A stretch of 64,000 nt of DNA from Lumbricus terrestris (GCA_949752735.1 OX457042.1:24031375-24095374), one strand, 5' to 3'. Counted from the first letter of the stretch, positions 21,957 to 34,635 are shown. Notes: a model not told the origin generated them from the sequence alone. Numbers and translations: made by a program.

Positions 21957-24900
21957 TTGACAGCGTGTCTTGTAGAAGTTATTCGAGTGGTCTTTTGTCA
22001 GATGATGCCGATAGATTATGATTTGAATGTAATCTCAGTTCCAATTGATTGAGCACTTCAGAGATTGCACTTTTGTGTGTATGTATTGATTGGCAGTTTT
22101 GCATTTAGTACCTTTACTGGTGTCACAAAAGTTTTTATGAAAAATTAGGTTAGAGTAGATTAAATTGCGATTTAGCCACACATATTCAAAATCCTTTGTG
22201 ATATCACAAAGAGAAGATGATAAAGACTATTGATATGGACTAACTGATGTACTAATCCTGCTGTGTAGAATATAGGCATGTAAGCTTAAAGTGGTCTGCT
22301 TGTGTTTTAACTATGGTGTGATATTATCCGCTGTGAGCAGATTGTAACACGGCTACAAGTGAAATAACAGTATTTGTTGTTAAAGTTTATTTGTTGTGTT
22401 GTTTGCTGCCAAAGAGTTTATGTACAGGTAATTATTTTAAAAGTCCACCATATGTAGTGTATGGCTATATTTGTCATGACCTCGATTTGTTATTAAGTAG
22501 TTGGTATCCACAAGAGTTTTGGCTGCGTTAGAGTCAGCTGCTTCTAGACATATAAGTGTGTTAGAATTTAAGCCACATTAGCGGTGCTCTTTTGCCAGGC
22601 AGTTTATATTTGTGAGTATTTTGTCCGCATAGTATCTATTGTTTTGGGCATTTCTTTTAAGAGGGGTATAGCTGACCTAGCTCATTCTGCAATTTCTGAG
22701 GTGCTACTCACTGAAAGCTATACTACATGGTCTTGGAGGTGATGATTAATGTACGAAGCTTTTTCTGTCTTGATTTGCTTGAGCCTTGATATGTTAGCCC
22801 TCACACTACTGAGTTTACTGTTTGACTTTTAACTATAAGTTTAGTTTGATAATTATTTTTCTTATTTGCCAGCCTACTATTTTTGCTCATGGTTCAACCA
22901 TCATACCCAGACGTATTACCCCCTGAACAATGGAGATTTTGCTGTGGTCGTGTTTCACACCATGACCATTCCTTCACACCATTGTTTTCACTGGTTGGCC
23001 AAAAGCTCTAGAATTCACTCTCCAGTTAAATTCTGCTTTCGGTAATTAATGTCATTTAGGCGTAAACTTTAAGACTTCTCTGTTTCAATTTGTTTAAACC
23101 CAGCATAGCCTAACTTCTGGTTTTGATGACCCAATGAGTTTTGAACTGGTTTCTGAGGAATACAGTTTATGACTATGGTTTCACTCAAAGCAGCCATCTT
23201 GCATTAGAGTCGTGGCACCGTCCGAATGCATGATTGGTTTTAATTTTGTGCCAATTTCTCTTTTTCCGGGATTATTGCCGTCGGCATTGTTTTTATCTGA
23301 CTAACCCTAATAATGTTGATGTACCTATTGCTTCTGTTGAAGGTGACCATTAATGCATTTGCATTGTGCTATATTCCGATGTTTATTATAGCAGTGCTGT
23401 AGAAGACTGTATAATTTTAGATTATTAATACAAAAAAATATAGATATAACAGATTTATGGCAAGAGTTTACTAATAATGCATTCTAGTGTTTAGCAGCGT
23501 GCCATCAAATTCTTAATGTTTGCATATTATGTTCTACTTCATAATTATACAAAGACTCATTGGACAGAAAATTCTTTATTTTTAGTTTCAGTTAGGCAAA
23601 TTTAAAACAGGTTTTAAGGATTGTGGTGCATTCTGGGCGGTTACTAGTTCATGTCATTTGCATATGTACCTTGCATGTGCATATGTACTTTTATGAGCAT
23701 ATGTATTCGTACTGGCATATGTACTTGCACATATCATATGCATTATACTGTCATGCAATCTGTATCTAGAGGTTTTTCTGTCCTCTTGCGGAGATTATAA
23801 TCATATGAAATTATACTCCTCAGAGATTCTGTTACAATGATGTCCGATTCTCAGGTTCTGTTAAAATCTCTGTCGAACTGAGTCGAACTGATGTACAAAG
23901 ATCCGATGTAAGCAGCTGATAGATTGATGTTGATTGATGTTTTTGTGAAGTGTTTGAACTGAGAATCATGGTTGAGGGATGTTCAAATCCTCAGCTTTTG
24001 TTACGTGAAATTATAAAGTTATCTCCCAGCATGCATTTTGATATGGAAAAGCAATATGCCATTAAATCCTTACAGTTTTTAATTCATGATGCATTCCTTT
24101 GGAATGTCAAAACTGAAGCAGTCGACCTGTAATAAACCTGTAATCATTTGGGTACTTCGGAGTCTCACAAATCTTGACTAGTTTATCTTTTTCATTGTAG
24201 TTGTGGTTGATGGGTGTGTTGTGCATTACAGTGTATATTTGAGATTAGGAATTATATTATGGAAAAGTTTAGATTAGATTAAGACCCATCCATATCTTGT
24301 GTACGCAAGAAAGGGGAAATGAGGTGATTGGATTTAAGCGATTTTGCTTACGGTTGTGTATGGCGAGAGGTCTCGATGAAATGCGTACGCACTACGCATG
24401 CAAAACAAATCTCTAATTATGATGTCTGCATTAGTCTATTTATGACCCTTACAATATTATCTTGAAGTTGTTCGATGGCATTTTAGTAACATCAAATAAA
24501 AGTCATGTGAGTTATTCCATGCTGTGAATAGTAGCCAAAATTAAGATGAATGTCTTAATGTTGACTTTATCTAATTTACTTTTTGCAAAGGAAGGGATAA
24601 AGAAGCTGATTAGTTTTACTTATGCACGGCGAGGCGTCCATAAAATGTACAAGGTGCAACAGGGAGAGGGCATATGAAAATAGAATTTTTGCATTCATAA
24701 TATATTATGGATGGCCCTTATGGAAGGGTTAAGTTGGTTCTTGGCCTTCTTGTCTCCATGAATCTGACACTGTCTTTATCACGAGTGTTTAGTGATTCAA
24801 TGTCTTCCCTGACCTCATCTCATACCCATAAAAATTTGGTCCTAAGTTTATCTCGTATGGTCCCGTATACTGTATATGGAATGTGATGTAGGTTGAATTG

Positions 24901-25678
24901 TACATAGATTGATGTAAATGGAAAGTCATGTTATGCTATGCTATGTGTTGAGTATAAACTCAAGAGTTGAGCCTGATATTCCAGCTGATCATGGCTTAAC
25001 ATTGTATATAAAATTTTCAAAGTTGAGTACGACTTCCAAGTTGAATGTAGTTTCCAGACCGAGTGCAATTTCTAATTTGAGTCAGACATCAAAGTTAAAT
25101 ATGGCTTCAAAGGAGGTATTGTTCTAAAGTGAAGCATTGTTCTAAAGTGAAGTACTGTTATTAGGGTACAGCTGCACATCGCATTGGACATTCACCTTTG
25201 CCGTATATCCGGTTTTTGGTAATATTCGTAATACTGCGCACACAAAAGTTGCAAATAAAACTTCACAATTCTTTGTTAAACTTTTTTGTAATTTGTGAGA
25301 AAGTCACAATTTAAAAGTTCACGCTGGAAGTTAATCGATTATTTGGGTCTAAAATGAGAAATGTTTAAGTTAGTTTATTACAAGCACTAGAATTTATTGA
25401 GTTAATTGTTTTGATTGCATGAGAATGTGATGCTTTACATCTGGAGCAATTGGTACTCAATTTGTACACGGTCCTGGTAAATAGTACATCAAAATACTTG
25501 TGTCAGTAGGCCTACTCTGTTGAAAACTGCCTAGTAATTCCCCTGTAGTTTTAGAGTGATTCTAGCATGATTCTACTGTGGAGCGTAAATTCAGAGTTGA
25601 TTAAGACTCTGTAGTTGAGCATGATTCAGCATTTCAACAGAGATGTAATGTGTGTGTGTGTTGCTCCAGCTGAGATAT
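21957..25678. other. AT-rich non-coding stretch downstream of the LysM gene
   Basis: Low in recognisable repeats compared with its surroundings. No exon is seen on either strand. AATAAA occurs near 24495 and 25253. It may be host intergenic sequence or a very long 3' untranslated region, which cannot be decided from sequence alone. A run of 'ca(t)atgtactt' phrases occurs at 23650-23745. Confidence 0.4.
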
Positions 25679-25735
25679 ATATATATGTATAATTATATGT
25701 ATATGTATATATACATATTTATGTGTATGTGTGTG
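25679..25735. repeat. (TA)/(GT) dinucleotide tract
   Basis: Mixed TATATG and GTGTAT units. Confidence 0.8.
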
Positions 25736-25864
25736 CATTAAAAGTTCCACAATTGACTTGTTTAGAAATACCAAAAGTAAACACAATTATGAAGACGTTA
25801 GTGATGTAACTGATTGTAACAGTAACATTTGTATTTTTAAAATGCTTGAATATGACTTTGTTGT

Positions 25865-26226
25865 CAGTGGCTGCGCCTAGGGGGCTAAACCTTCAAAAAA
25901 AAGGTCGTCAGGGTTTTTTGGACAGTGAAATGAAGTATTTTCATGAGACTTCGACTTAGCCCCATCTAAAAAAATGGGTCATCAGGCTTTTTTGGACAGG
26001 GAAAATGAAATAAAATGAATATCTGTATGAGATTTCGACCAAACAACTAAAAAATAAAGGTCGTCAGCTTTTTTGGACTTTGGAAATGAATTTTTTTCTT
26101 GAGATTCAAACCAAAGGACTAAAAAAGGCCATAAGAAATTTAGGCGAATAAAAATGGAAAATTTTCTCTGCGCCGACCGTGGGCTTCAACCCCCCCCCCA
26201 AAACTGAAATCCTGGCGCCGCCACTG
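25865..26226. mobile_element. hAT-type MITE, copy 2 of the CAGTGGCGGCGCCAGG family
   Basis: 362 bp. Starts CAGTGGCTGCGCCTAGG and ends with the complement of CAGTGGCGGCGCCAGG. TTTGTTGT is duplicated exactly at 25857-25864 and 26227-26234. The interior holds three or four 60-70-bp units built on 'ggtcgtcag(g/c)tttttttgga', homologous to 709-1065. Confidence 0.92.
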
Positions 26227-26789
26227 TTTGTTGTGTGATTGAAGCTGGTTTAGTTGTACATTCGTGTAATAATTTGAGATATTGCTGATTGGAAGAGATT
26301 CACCATTTCTAGAGACTTACTTGTTATTGAGAAACTCGTGTATTGATGCACCTGGTAATTACAATATTGTTTTGTTAATTATGAATTCAGCTGTTTACAG
26401 ATTCAAGTTTCTTTTAATTGAATGGAAGTGGTGCGGTATCCTCAGTGAAATGTTGAAGGTTGGCCACCATCATTAGCTGTGTGCAAACCAAAGTTAATAT
26501 ATTACAGTTTCCTTCAAGTACCTACAGAACATTGTGAAAGTGAAGCAATTTTTAAACTGCATGTTCTTACATTGAACGAATTTGTATTGTCTGTTTTTGT
26601 GCACGTCCGGAATGCTGTGTAGATTTTTGAAGTGTTAAATTAATTATAGCTGTCTTATTCTGTGCAGAACATCTGCATGCTAGTTTGAAATAACATGGCT
26701 CTTCTGCAAGCTTTCGGGAGAAATCTCCTGTGTTACCTACAACATTTTCGTTTTATATTATTCACGAGATGATGCCAGTATACGATGAG
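26227..26789. other. Non-coding stretch, nothing recognised
   Basis: AT-rich sequence with a 64-codon frame (26282-26476) lacking family resemblance or splice context. Confidence 0.35.
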
Positions 26790-26799
26790 TTTTATTATA

Positions 26800-27252
26800 T
26801 AACTGTACAACGTCCCTGTGCCGGTCCTAAGCCCAGACAAAAGGAGGAAGGTTTGCCAGATTGGTGGCGATACTCTGGCAGTAAAAGACCAAGACGACTG
26901 AAATCCGCAAAAACCACGGCACAAGTGACATAGTGACCCAGATGCTTCAAGGTGTCATGATGTGGAGCTGACATGCACAGGCCGGTCAGGACAGACCAGT
27001 GGAGAGAGTCGGGGGAGAGAGCGTGGGACACATACGGGCATTGACCCAGGTTGTCCTTCATGCCTCTCTCCCAGTATTCTCTTCATTCAGACAAGGTGGT
27101 CTAGCTGCTCCAAGATGCTAATGGTATGGAGCAGACCTCCTGACCGGACCGGTTGAAGCTGGGCAGCATGACGCGAGACAGACTCAGACAGAGAGTGGCG
27201 TCGGACACCTACGGGTATTTAGCCCATGGATTTTGATGATGATGATGATTCG
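26800..27252 (+). repeat. Probable LINE 3' region with (GAT)n tail
   Basis: GC-richer block that ends in 'gtcggacacctacgggtatttagcccatggattttgatgatgatgat'. A (GAT)n end is common in RTE-type LINEs. No protein motif is clear, so the class is a guess. Confidence 0.4.
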
Positions 27253-27277
27253 GTTTAGGCAAGTCCATGGTCTAGGG

Positions 27278-27452
27278 CCGGGACTTCTATACCTATACAG
27301 GGTGGGAGAAACTTGAGGCCTGCGAAAATCTGAGATAATCAGAAATGAGCCAAACTCACATCAGGAGGGGAAGACCAGCCCGGGAGGAGAAGGCCGGAAG
27401 GGAGGAGGGATAGGGATTGAGCCTCGTTGTGTAGGAGTGATAGAAGTCCCTG
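27278..27452. mobile_element. Small hAT-type MITE (GGGACTTCTAT ends)
   Basis: 175 bp with inverted ends C[C/A]GGGACTTCTAT. Flanking 8-mers GTCTAGGG (27270-27277) and ATCTAGGG (27453-27460) agree at 7 of 8 positions. Its ends resemble those of the element at 43147 (CAGGGGCTTCTATCC). Confidence 0.75.
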
Positions 27453-27795
27453 ATCTAGGGTTTAGGAAGATGGATATTGTTTTTATGAAAAAGCAGCATG
27501 TGTATTTGTAGAACTCTGTACTGCCATGTTTCTGGCTATTTGGAGAGAGCGACTGTGCGTATCCGACCATGTAGTGTAAATATTAGATCCATAGCTTCAT
27601 GTTATCCAGTAATGCAGTAGCACAACTAATAACTATGTTCTTTGGTTAAGTGTTCTGCTGTACCCAGTTACAGAATGTTGTATCAGATGGCATGCTGTGT
27701 TGAAGTGCAAAAATTGTATACGCAAACTGAAAATGTTGTTACGTACCCCAAGTTTATCAATAGAGGAGGTTAGCTATTACAGTACTGTACTATAC

Positions 27796-28000
27796 TCCTC
27801 TTTAACATAACATAACATTTATTCGGCAACCAATAATCGTAACATTTCGTAGTTATAACAGACTATAGCAAACATGTTGGCATACCCAGGAGACCCAAAA
27901 GGGGCCGAAGGTCCCGCTAGCCAGGGCCACCCGAGAGCGTTGGAAGAAACAGATGAGAAATACGGCCGAAATTGAAATGAATAAAACAAAAAAAATCTTA
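27796..28000 (-). repeat. LINE 3' end, minus strand
   Basis: The tail reads (ATGTT)n on the minus strand (27802-27820), preceded by the 'gcgggaccttcggcccc' phrase that resembles the 3' region of the LINE ending at 54565 ('agcgggacccgtcccttta'). No protein remains. Confidence 0.5.
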
Positions 28001-28019
28001 ACTAGTATACATGCATATA

Positions 28020-28021
28020 TA

Positions 28022-28064
<43 letters not shown>
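28020..28064. repeat. (TA)n microsatellite
   Basis: Long pure TA run. Confidence 0.9.
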
Positions 28065-28217
28065 AACGAAAAGTAAGTAAATTAGAGAAAATAGTGTACA
28101 GAATAGTCAGTAACATACACGAACACGAGTGCACACTCCCATTTTAAACTGATCACATTTCCCACGAAATTGGTCTTATTCTCCCTGTTGGATATAAACA
28201 GAAAACTCACGCTTGAA

Positions 28218-29045
28218 TTTTTTTTTTTTTATAAATATTTTATTGCTCCCAAGTCAATTGTACACAGTTCTATTTTTTAAGCAGTTCAGTACAATACAAA
28301 TATGATAACAGAACATAAGCAATTTAATACAACTAACAGTTCAAGGAAAACAAACGATCTTGAATAGATGAAAAGATAGCAGGGTCCGGATATTAAGAGG
28401 AATACTGTTCCAGGTTCTAGGTCCGATACATTTAATAGATGCAAGCTTAGTATTAGTACGGGCAAATGGAGTAGAAAAAAAGTTAGCATTTCTCAAGCAA
28501 CGATCTTGAACATTGGTATTAAGTTGAAAATAGTCTCTAAAGGTTAATGGTAATTGATTATGAATATAACGGTACATAAATGTCCCTATTTGCAATCGCC
28601 TTATCTGATCTGGTGTTAGTATTTTTAAGTCTAGGAATACTGCTTTTGTGTGGGCTCCATAAGGGATTTTTGCAACAAATCGTATAGCTCGTTTTTGGAG
28701 GACAACGAGTTTAGCAAGATTAGATTTATACGCAGAGGCCCATACAATATTGCAGTAAGATAAGTATGGATGTATGAGTGTATAGTAGAGTGAAGTTCTG
28801 ATCTGCGGTGAGAGGATTCTAGATATGCGAGAGAGAATGCCTAGGTTTTTGGCTATTTTTTGTTGAGATGCTGGATATGTGTTCCTTCCAGGACAAGTGC
28901 TGGTCGACGTAGACTCCTAAGAATTTCGATGATTGCACTTGAGTGATAGGGGTTCCGAGTATACATAGGGTTGGACATACTGATGCAAGTGATTTCTTAT
29001 GGGATCTAAAGATGATGTAATTGGTTTTATCTTTCAGACAACCCG
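28218..29045 (-). pseudogene. 5'-truncated LINE copy (CR1/Jockey superfamily), minus strand
   Basis: A T-run at 28218-28231 is the A-tail of a minus-strand copy. Reading inward, the minus strand encodes a C-terminal segment containing FMYRYIHNQLP and GPRTWNSIPLNIRTL (28595-28341). Further upstream, in shifted frames, come blocks equivalent to the end of reverse transcriptase (KTNYIIFRS near 29030, then SKFLGVYVDQHLSW). The KTNYIIFRS block is identical to that of the LINE at 47934-54565, so both belong to one family. Frameshifts and 5' truncation make it dead. Confidence 0.8.
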
Positions 29046-29886
29046 AGCGAGTTGTTGTGTTGTAGAAGTGAACGCAGAGAATATAAAAAGCAGGGTCGAT
29101 GGGAGAGCAGTTTTGGGCACCAAAAACTATCTTAAGACTTTTTGAGAAAATGTAAAAGAAACAAATTGATTTGAGTGGCTTATTCGCATATCATGAATAT
29201 TAAGATTTGCGATTATTCACGAATATTAAAACTGTCAACGAACATTATATTCATATTATATTCATTGAAGAAATTTTTGATTCTCAGTTTGTTATTTATA
29301 AAAACGTTTGACATTTTACTGAATAATAATTGTACAAAATTGAGTTGTGCATAGGCCTAGGCTTATACCAATAACTTTGATCACAGGTATCGGTATAGCC
29401 TAGTTTTACTGGATTTATACTTCAACTCAAGTCCATCTTCTCTTATTTTCCCGGTTTCCTACAAGTTTTGGGGAATGTTTAAATTTTCAAAACTCAATAA
29501 CAAAAGTAATCACTAGCATAGCATATAATATTCAGATCTCGCGTAATAAATTAAGACAACGACAAAACAACGCACAACTAACCGATAAGTGAGCTTACGG
29601 ATTTTAAGCAACACCAGAGAGGCAGAGACCCAGATGGTTACAAGTTACAACTAACAAGATAGCGCAGGATCAATGGGAGAGCAGTACAAATAAAAAAACG
29701 AAACAACACGATCGCTACCAAACAAAAGGAGACAACCTATATAATACAAACGCAAACAAAACGATAAAGCCTATAAAACGTTTTGACGGAAAATTATTTC
29801 TTATAGGAAGAAAATAATATAATAAAGTGTAAGTTCATAAAAGATTACCCGGCAGTGGTGGGCTCAATAAACTGGTCGCACCGTAT
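29046..29886. other. AT-rich non-coding stretch, nothing recognised
   Basis: No repeat with clear ends and no coding signal. The phrase 'gtcgatgggagagcag' (29096) recurs as 'gatcaatgggagagcag' (29669). Confidence 0.4.
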
Positions 29887-29894
29887 CGATCACG

Positions 29895-30217
29895 TACCAT
29901 CACGGTGATGGATAATGAGGGGAATGATCATGATGACGATGACAATGACGATTAAAATGATGATGACGAAGATTTCGATGATAATGACGATCATGATGAC
30001 GATAATTAGGTGAAAATGATGATGATGACGATTATGATGATGAAGAAGATGATGATGGTGATGATAATGATGATGGTGATGATAATGATGATGATGCCGA
30101 TGATCATGATCCTGACCACGACGGGGGTGATGATGATGATTATGATGACGACGACGATGATGATGATGATGATGACGATGATGATGATGACGACGATGAT
30201 GATGATGATGATGATGC
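29895..30217. repeat. (GAT)n/(GAC)n trinucleotide tract
   Basis: Imperfect ATG/ACG trinucleotides. Open frames of Met/Thr or His/Arg strings are artefacts. Confidence 0.93.
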
Positions 30218-30282
30218 AAGGCTCTTTATACGTTGTTATAGTTGCTTCAGAGATAAAGATTAAAGACGTTTTTTGAAGTCTC

Positions 30283-32697
30283 GCGCCGCCATCAATTTCT
30301 CATCTTGTCGACCTCGGCATATAATGCGCCGCCATCAATTTCTCATTTTTTCGACCTCGGCATATAAACCGCCGCCGTCAATTTCTCATCTTGTCGACCT
30401 CGGCATATAATGCGCCGCCATCAATTTCTCATCTTGTCGACCTCGGCATATAATGCGCCGCCATCAATTTCTCATCTTGTCGACCTCGGCATATAATGCG
30501 CCGCCATCAATTTCTCATCTTGTCGACCTCGGCATATAATGCGCCGCCATCAATTTCTCATCTTGTCGACCTCGGCCTATAATGCGCCGCCATCAATTTC
30601 TCATTTTTTCGACCTCGGCATATAATGCGCCGCCATCAATTTCTCATCTTGTCGACCTCGGCATATAATGCGCCGCCATCAATTTCTCATCTTGTCGACC
30701 TCGGCATATAATGCGCCGCCATCAATTTCTCATCTTGTCGACCTCGGCATATAATGCGCCGCCATCAATTTCTCATTTTTTCGACCTCGGCATATAATGC
30801 GCCGCCATCAATTTCTCATTTTTTCGACCTCGGCATATAATGCGCCGCCATCAATTTCTCATCTTGTCGACCTCGGCATATAATGCGCCGCCATCAATTT
30901 CTCATTTTTTCAACCTCGGCATATAAAACCCGCCCTCGATTTCTCATTTTCTCGGCCTCGGCATATAAAACGCCGCACTCATTTTCACCATCTCGGCATA
31001 TAGACCGCCGCCATCATTTTCTCGGCATCGGCATATAAAACGCCGCCCTTATTTTGTCATTTTCTCGGCCTCGGCATGTAAACCGCCGCCCTCATTTTCT
31101 CGGCCTCGGCATATAGAACGCCGCCCTTATTTTGTCATTTTCTAGGCCTCGACATATAAAGCGCCGCCCTCATTTAGTCGGCCTCGGCCTATAAACCGCC
31201 GCCCTCAATTTCTCATTTTCTCGGCCCCGGCATATAAAACGCCGCCCTCATTTTCTCGGCCTCGTCATATAAACCGCCGCCACCGCCCTCAGTTTCTCGG
31301 TTTCGGCAGATAAAAAGCCGCCGCCCTCATTTTCTCGGCTTCGGCATATAAACCGCCGCCGACCTTATTTTCTCGGTTTCGGCAGATAAAACGCGGCCGC
31401 CCTCATTTTCTCGGTTTCGGCATATAAACCGCCGCCGCCCTCATTTTCTCGGTTTCGGCATATAAACCGCCGCCGCCCTCATTTTCTCGGTTTCGGCATA
31501 TAAACCGCCGCCGCCCTCATTTTCTCGGTTTCGGCATATAAGCCGCCGCCCTCAGTTTCTCGGTTTCGGCATATAAACCGCCGCCGCCCTCATTTTCTCC
31601 GTTTCGGCATATAGACCGCCGCCGCCGTCATTTTCTCTGTTTCGGCATACAAACCGCCGCCACCCTCATTATCTCGGTTTCGGCGTATGAACCGCCGCGC
31701 TCATTTCCTCGGTTTCGGCATATAAACCGCCGCCGCCCTCATTTTCTCCGTTTCGGCATATAGACCGCCGCCGCCGTCATTTTCTCGGTTTCGGCATATA
31801 AACCGCCGCCGCCTTCATTTTCTCGGTTTCGGCAGATAAAACGCCGCCGCCCTCATTTTCTCGGTTTCGGCATATAAACCGCCGCCGCCTTCATTTTCTC
31901 GGTTTCGGCAGATAAAACGCCGCCGCCCTCATTTTCTCGGTTTCGGCATATAAACCGCCGCCGACCTTATTTTCTCGGTTTCGGCAGATAAAACGCGGCC
32001 GCCCTCATTTTCTCGGTTTCGGCATATAAACCGCCGCCCTCATTTTCTCGGTTTCGGCATATAAACCGCCGCCCTCATTTTCTCGGTTTCGACATATAAA
32101 GCGCCGTCGCCCTCATTTTCTCGGTTTCGGCATATAGACCGCCGCCGCCGTCATTTTCTCTGTTTCGGCGTATGAACCGCCGCCCTCATTTCCTCGGTTT
32201 CGGCATATGAAGCGCCGCCGCCCTCATTTTCTCGGTTTCGGCATATAAACGGCCGCCCTCATTTTCTCGGTTTCGGCATATAAACCGCCGCAACCCTAAT
32301 TTTCTCGGTTTCGGCATATACCGCCGCCGCCCTAATTTTCTCGGTTTCGGCATATAAACCGCCGCCCTCATTTTCTCGGTTTCGACATATAAAGCGCCGT
32401 CGCCCTCATTTTCTCGGTTTCGGCATATAGACCGCCGCCGCCGTCATTTTCTCGGTTTCGGCGTATGAACCGCCGCCCTCATTTCCTCGGTTTCGGCATA
32501 TGAAGCGCCGCCGCCCTCATTTTCTCGGTTTCGGCATATAAACGGCCGCCCTCATTTTCTCGGTTTCGGCATATAAACCGCCGCAACCCTAATTTTCTCG
32601 GTTTCGGCATATACCGCCGCCGCCCTAATTTTCTCGGTTTCGGCATATAAACCGCCGCCCATTTTTTCGGTTTCGGCATATAAACCGCCGCCGCCCT
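30283..32697. repeat. 2.4-kb minisatellite array (43-bp unit grading into 36-40-bp units)
   Basis: 30283-30930 is about 15 copies of a 43-bp unit beginning GCGCCGCCATCAATTTCTC and ending CTCGGCATATAAT. From about 30930 the unit drifts to a shorter form with CCGCCGCCCTCATTTTCTCG and GTTTCGGCATATAAA, which fills the rest. Every unit keeps GGCATATAA. Spacers between repeats are absent, so it is not a CRISPR-like array. Minus-strand frames with MPKPRK repeats are artefacts. Confidence 0.95.
32086..32671. repeat. Higher-order duplication of about 293 bp inside the minisatellite
   Basis: A run of variant units (GACATATAAAGCGCCGTCGCC, then GCGTATGAACC, then CATATGAAGCG, then CGGCCGCC, then CGCAACC) occurs twice in the same order, offset by 293 bp (for example 32091 and 32384). 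Confidence 0.88.
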
Positions 32698-32699
32698 CA

Positions 32700-32960
32700 T
32701 TTTGGGTAGCCAACAGGGAGTAACAGTGACCTGCTCTGGGTAGCCAACAGGGAGTGCCTGACCTGCTTTGGGTAGCCAACAGAGAGTAACTGTGACCTGG
32801 TTTGGGTAGCCAACAGGGAGTAACTGGAATCTACTTTGGGTAGCCACTGGGGAGTAACTGTGACCTGCTTTGGGTAGTCAACAGGGAGTAACTGTGACCT
32901 GCTTTGGTTAGCCAACGCGTAGTAGGTGTGACCCGCTTTGGGTAGCCATCCGGAATTAAC
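32700..32960. repeat. 34-bp minisatellite, about 8 copies
   Basis: Unit TTTGGGTAGCCAACAGGGAG followed by TAACTGTGACCTGC, with 1-3 differences per copy and one 32-bp unit. It abuts the previous array directly. Confidence 0.93.
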
Positions 32961-33227
32961 TGTGAAAAAACCAAGATTTTCCACCTAGAAAAACCCTAAG
33001 AAAACGCAAGATTTTCAACCTGGAAGAAACAAAGATTTTCCATCTAAGAAATCCCAATTTTTCATCTAGAAAAACACAATAGCACCCAAAACAGCAACAA
33101 AACATCTACCACAAGACAACAAAACAACAACAAAACAACAACAAAACAGCAACGACAGCAGCAGCAAAACAAGAGCAAAAGCAAGAGCAAAACAGCAACA
33201 ACAAGAGCAAAACAGCAACAACAAAAC
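32961..33227. repeat. Short tandem phrases then (AACAAA)n/(AGCAAC)n
   Basis: 32965-33075 has 'caagattttc(c/a)acct(a/g)gaaaaa' four times. 33080-33227 is CAA/CAG-rich. The Leu/Val/Cys frames on the minus strand are artefacts. Confidence 0.85.
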
Positions 33228-34021
33228 CATAGGCGGAGACCTGGTCCGAACTTTGGGGGGGACGGACGAGCGGCCGAAAAACCATCGCCGAGGCGCGAGG
33301 AGGGGTTTGCGCCACCCTCCTAAATGTCGAATGTTTTTATTTTCCATGCTGCAATTGTAGCATTTTAGGCTGTCATTTTAACAAACAAATTTGCTCATTA
33401 TCTCAGTGCTAATAGCCCCAATTTAAGACTTCAAAGTTTCCCCTTCAATGTTTTATTTTCTTAAATTTCAGCACTGTAGCCTAATGGAAACATTTTAGGA
33501 TGCGATAGCAACAAAATTTCTCATAATTTTATTGCTGAATGACATGGCTTAAGACTTTAATGAATGTCACCTCGACACTGTTTGGATTTTTTGAATTTCC
33601 ATATTATTGTAGTAGTTTAAGCTGTCATCTTAATAAAATTAATCAGTTTCCAATGCTGATAGTCATAGCTTAATTCTTAAGATTGTCGCATTCCAATTGT
33701 ATGAATGTCCACACTGTTATCGTAGCATTTCTAACTGTCATCCTTAGAAAATCATTCATGATTTCAGTGCTCAGTGACATGGCTTAATTAAGACTTCAAT
33801 TTATGTCCCCTCCCATTATTTAAAATATTTTCAGTTTGTAAACTGAAATGATAGCATTTTAGACTGTCATCCTAACAAAATTGATCATCATGTCTAAACA
33901 CTGTAGAAATTTATAATGATATTTCTGAAATATTGGGGGGGATATAAGCACCTCCGTCCCCCCCACCACAAACTTTGGAGGGGACCGTCCCCCGCTGTCC
34001 CCCCCTAGGTCTCCGCCACTG
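33228..34021. mobile_element. Non-autonomous hAT-type element with internal tandem repeats
   Basis: Left end CATAGGCGGAGACCTGG and right end (complement) CAGTGGCGGAGACCTAGG are inverted. Between them are about five copies of a roughly 120-bp unit: 'attgtagcattttaggctgtcat', 'taacaaaatt', then 'agtgct(a/g)atagccatggcttaagact'. Parts of this unit also occur near 8822 and 43390. No convincing 8-bp duplication is seen (left flank is a tandem repeat). Confidence 0.7.
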
Positions 34022-34635
34022 CTTAAGTTCACAAAATTTTAAAGTTATCCGAGGTTTTCAACCATATTTCTTAATCCACCAACAATCCAACGTTTCAACC
34101 ACCTATAGAACATTAGTACTCTGCAACAACTTGGCTATTATACCTCACCTACAGTGTACAACTGTATATGCATGTTATAGGCTAGATCATAGATGTAATA
34201 CGGCTTAACAAGGAAAGAGACGAGTGACCTAACCTATTTTGAAATGTCAAAATGGTTTATTTCTGTGCAGAACTATTCTTCAGGTTATAAATTATTTGTG
34301 AATTGACAACATGAGATATGTTGATTGTGGAGTTTAAAATTAAAATTAGTGAAAAAATTATGTATCACAACCATTTTGCATTGAATTTCACAGAATATTC
34401 ATGTGTTGTAAGTGCAAAATGCCAACTCGCCAAAATAAACCCAGATTTTGCCCCAAAAAACCAGAAACCTAGACGAAGGCAAAAAACAGATCTAGTGGAA
34501 AAAACCCAGCTGTGGCATCGGTGCTCCCACGCAAAACTAAACAAACGCAGCTGATTGGCCAGCTAGGTTCGTCATGTGCCAACTCTATCTTCAAAGTTTT
34601 GTAGCGCAGCTATATGCGCGGCTGCAAACGATTAC
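34022..34635. other. Non-coding stretch, nothing recognised
   Basis: AT-rich. A 78-codon frame at 34318-34554 has no family resemblance. Confidence 0.4.

Noticed and set aside
30283..32697. CRISPR-like regular array
   Set aside because: Units are head-to-tail with no unique spacers, and the surroundings are eukaryotic. It is a minisatellite.
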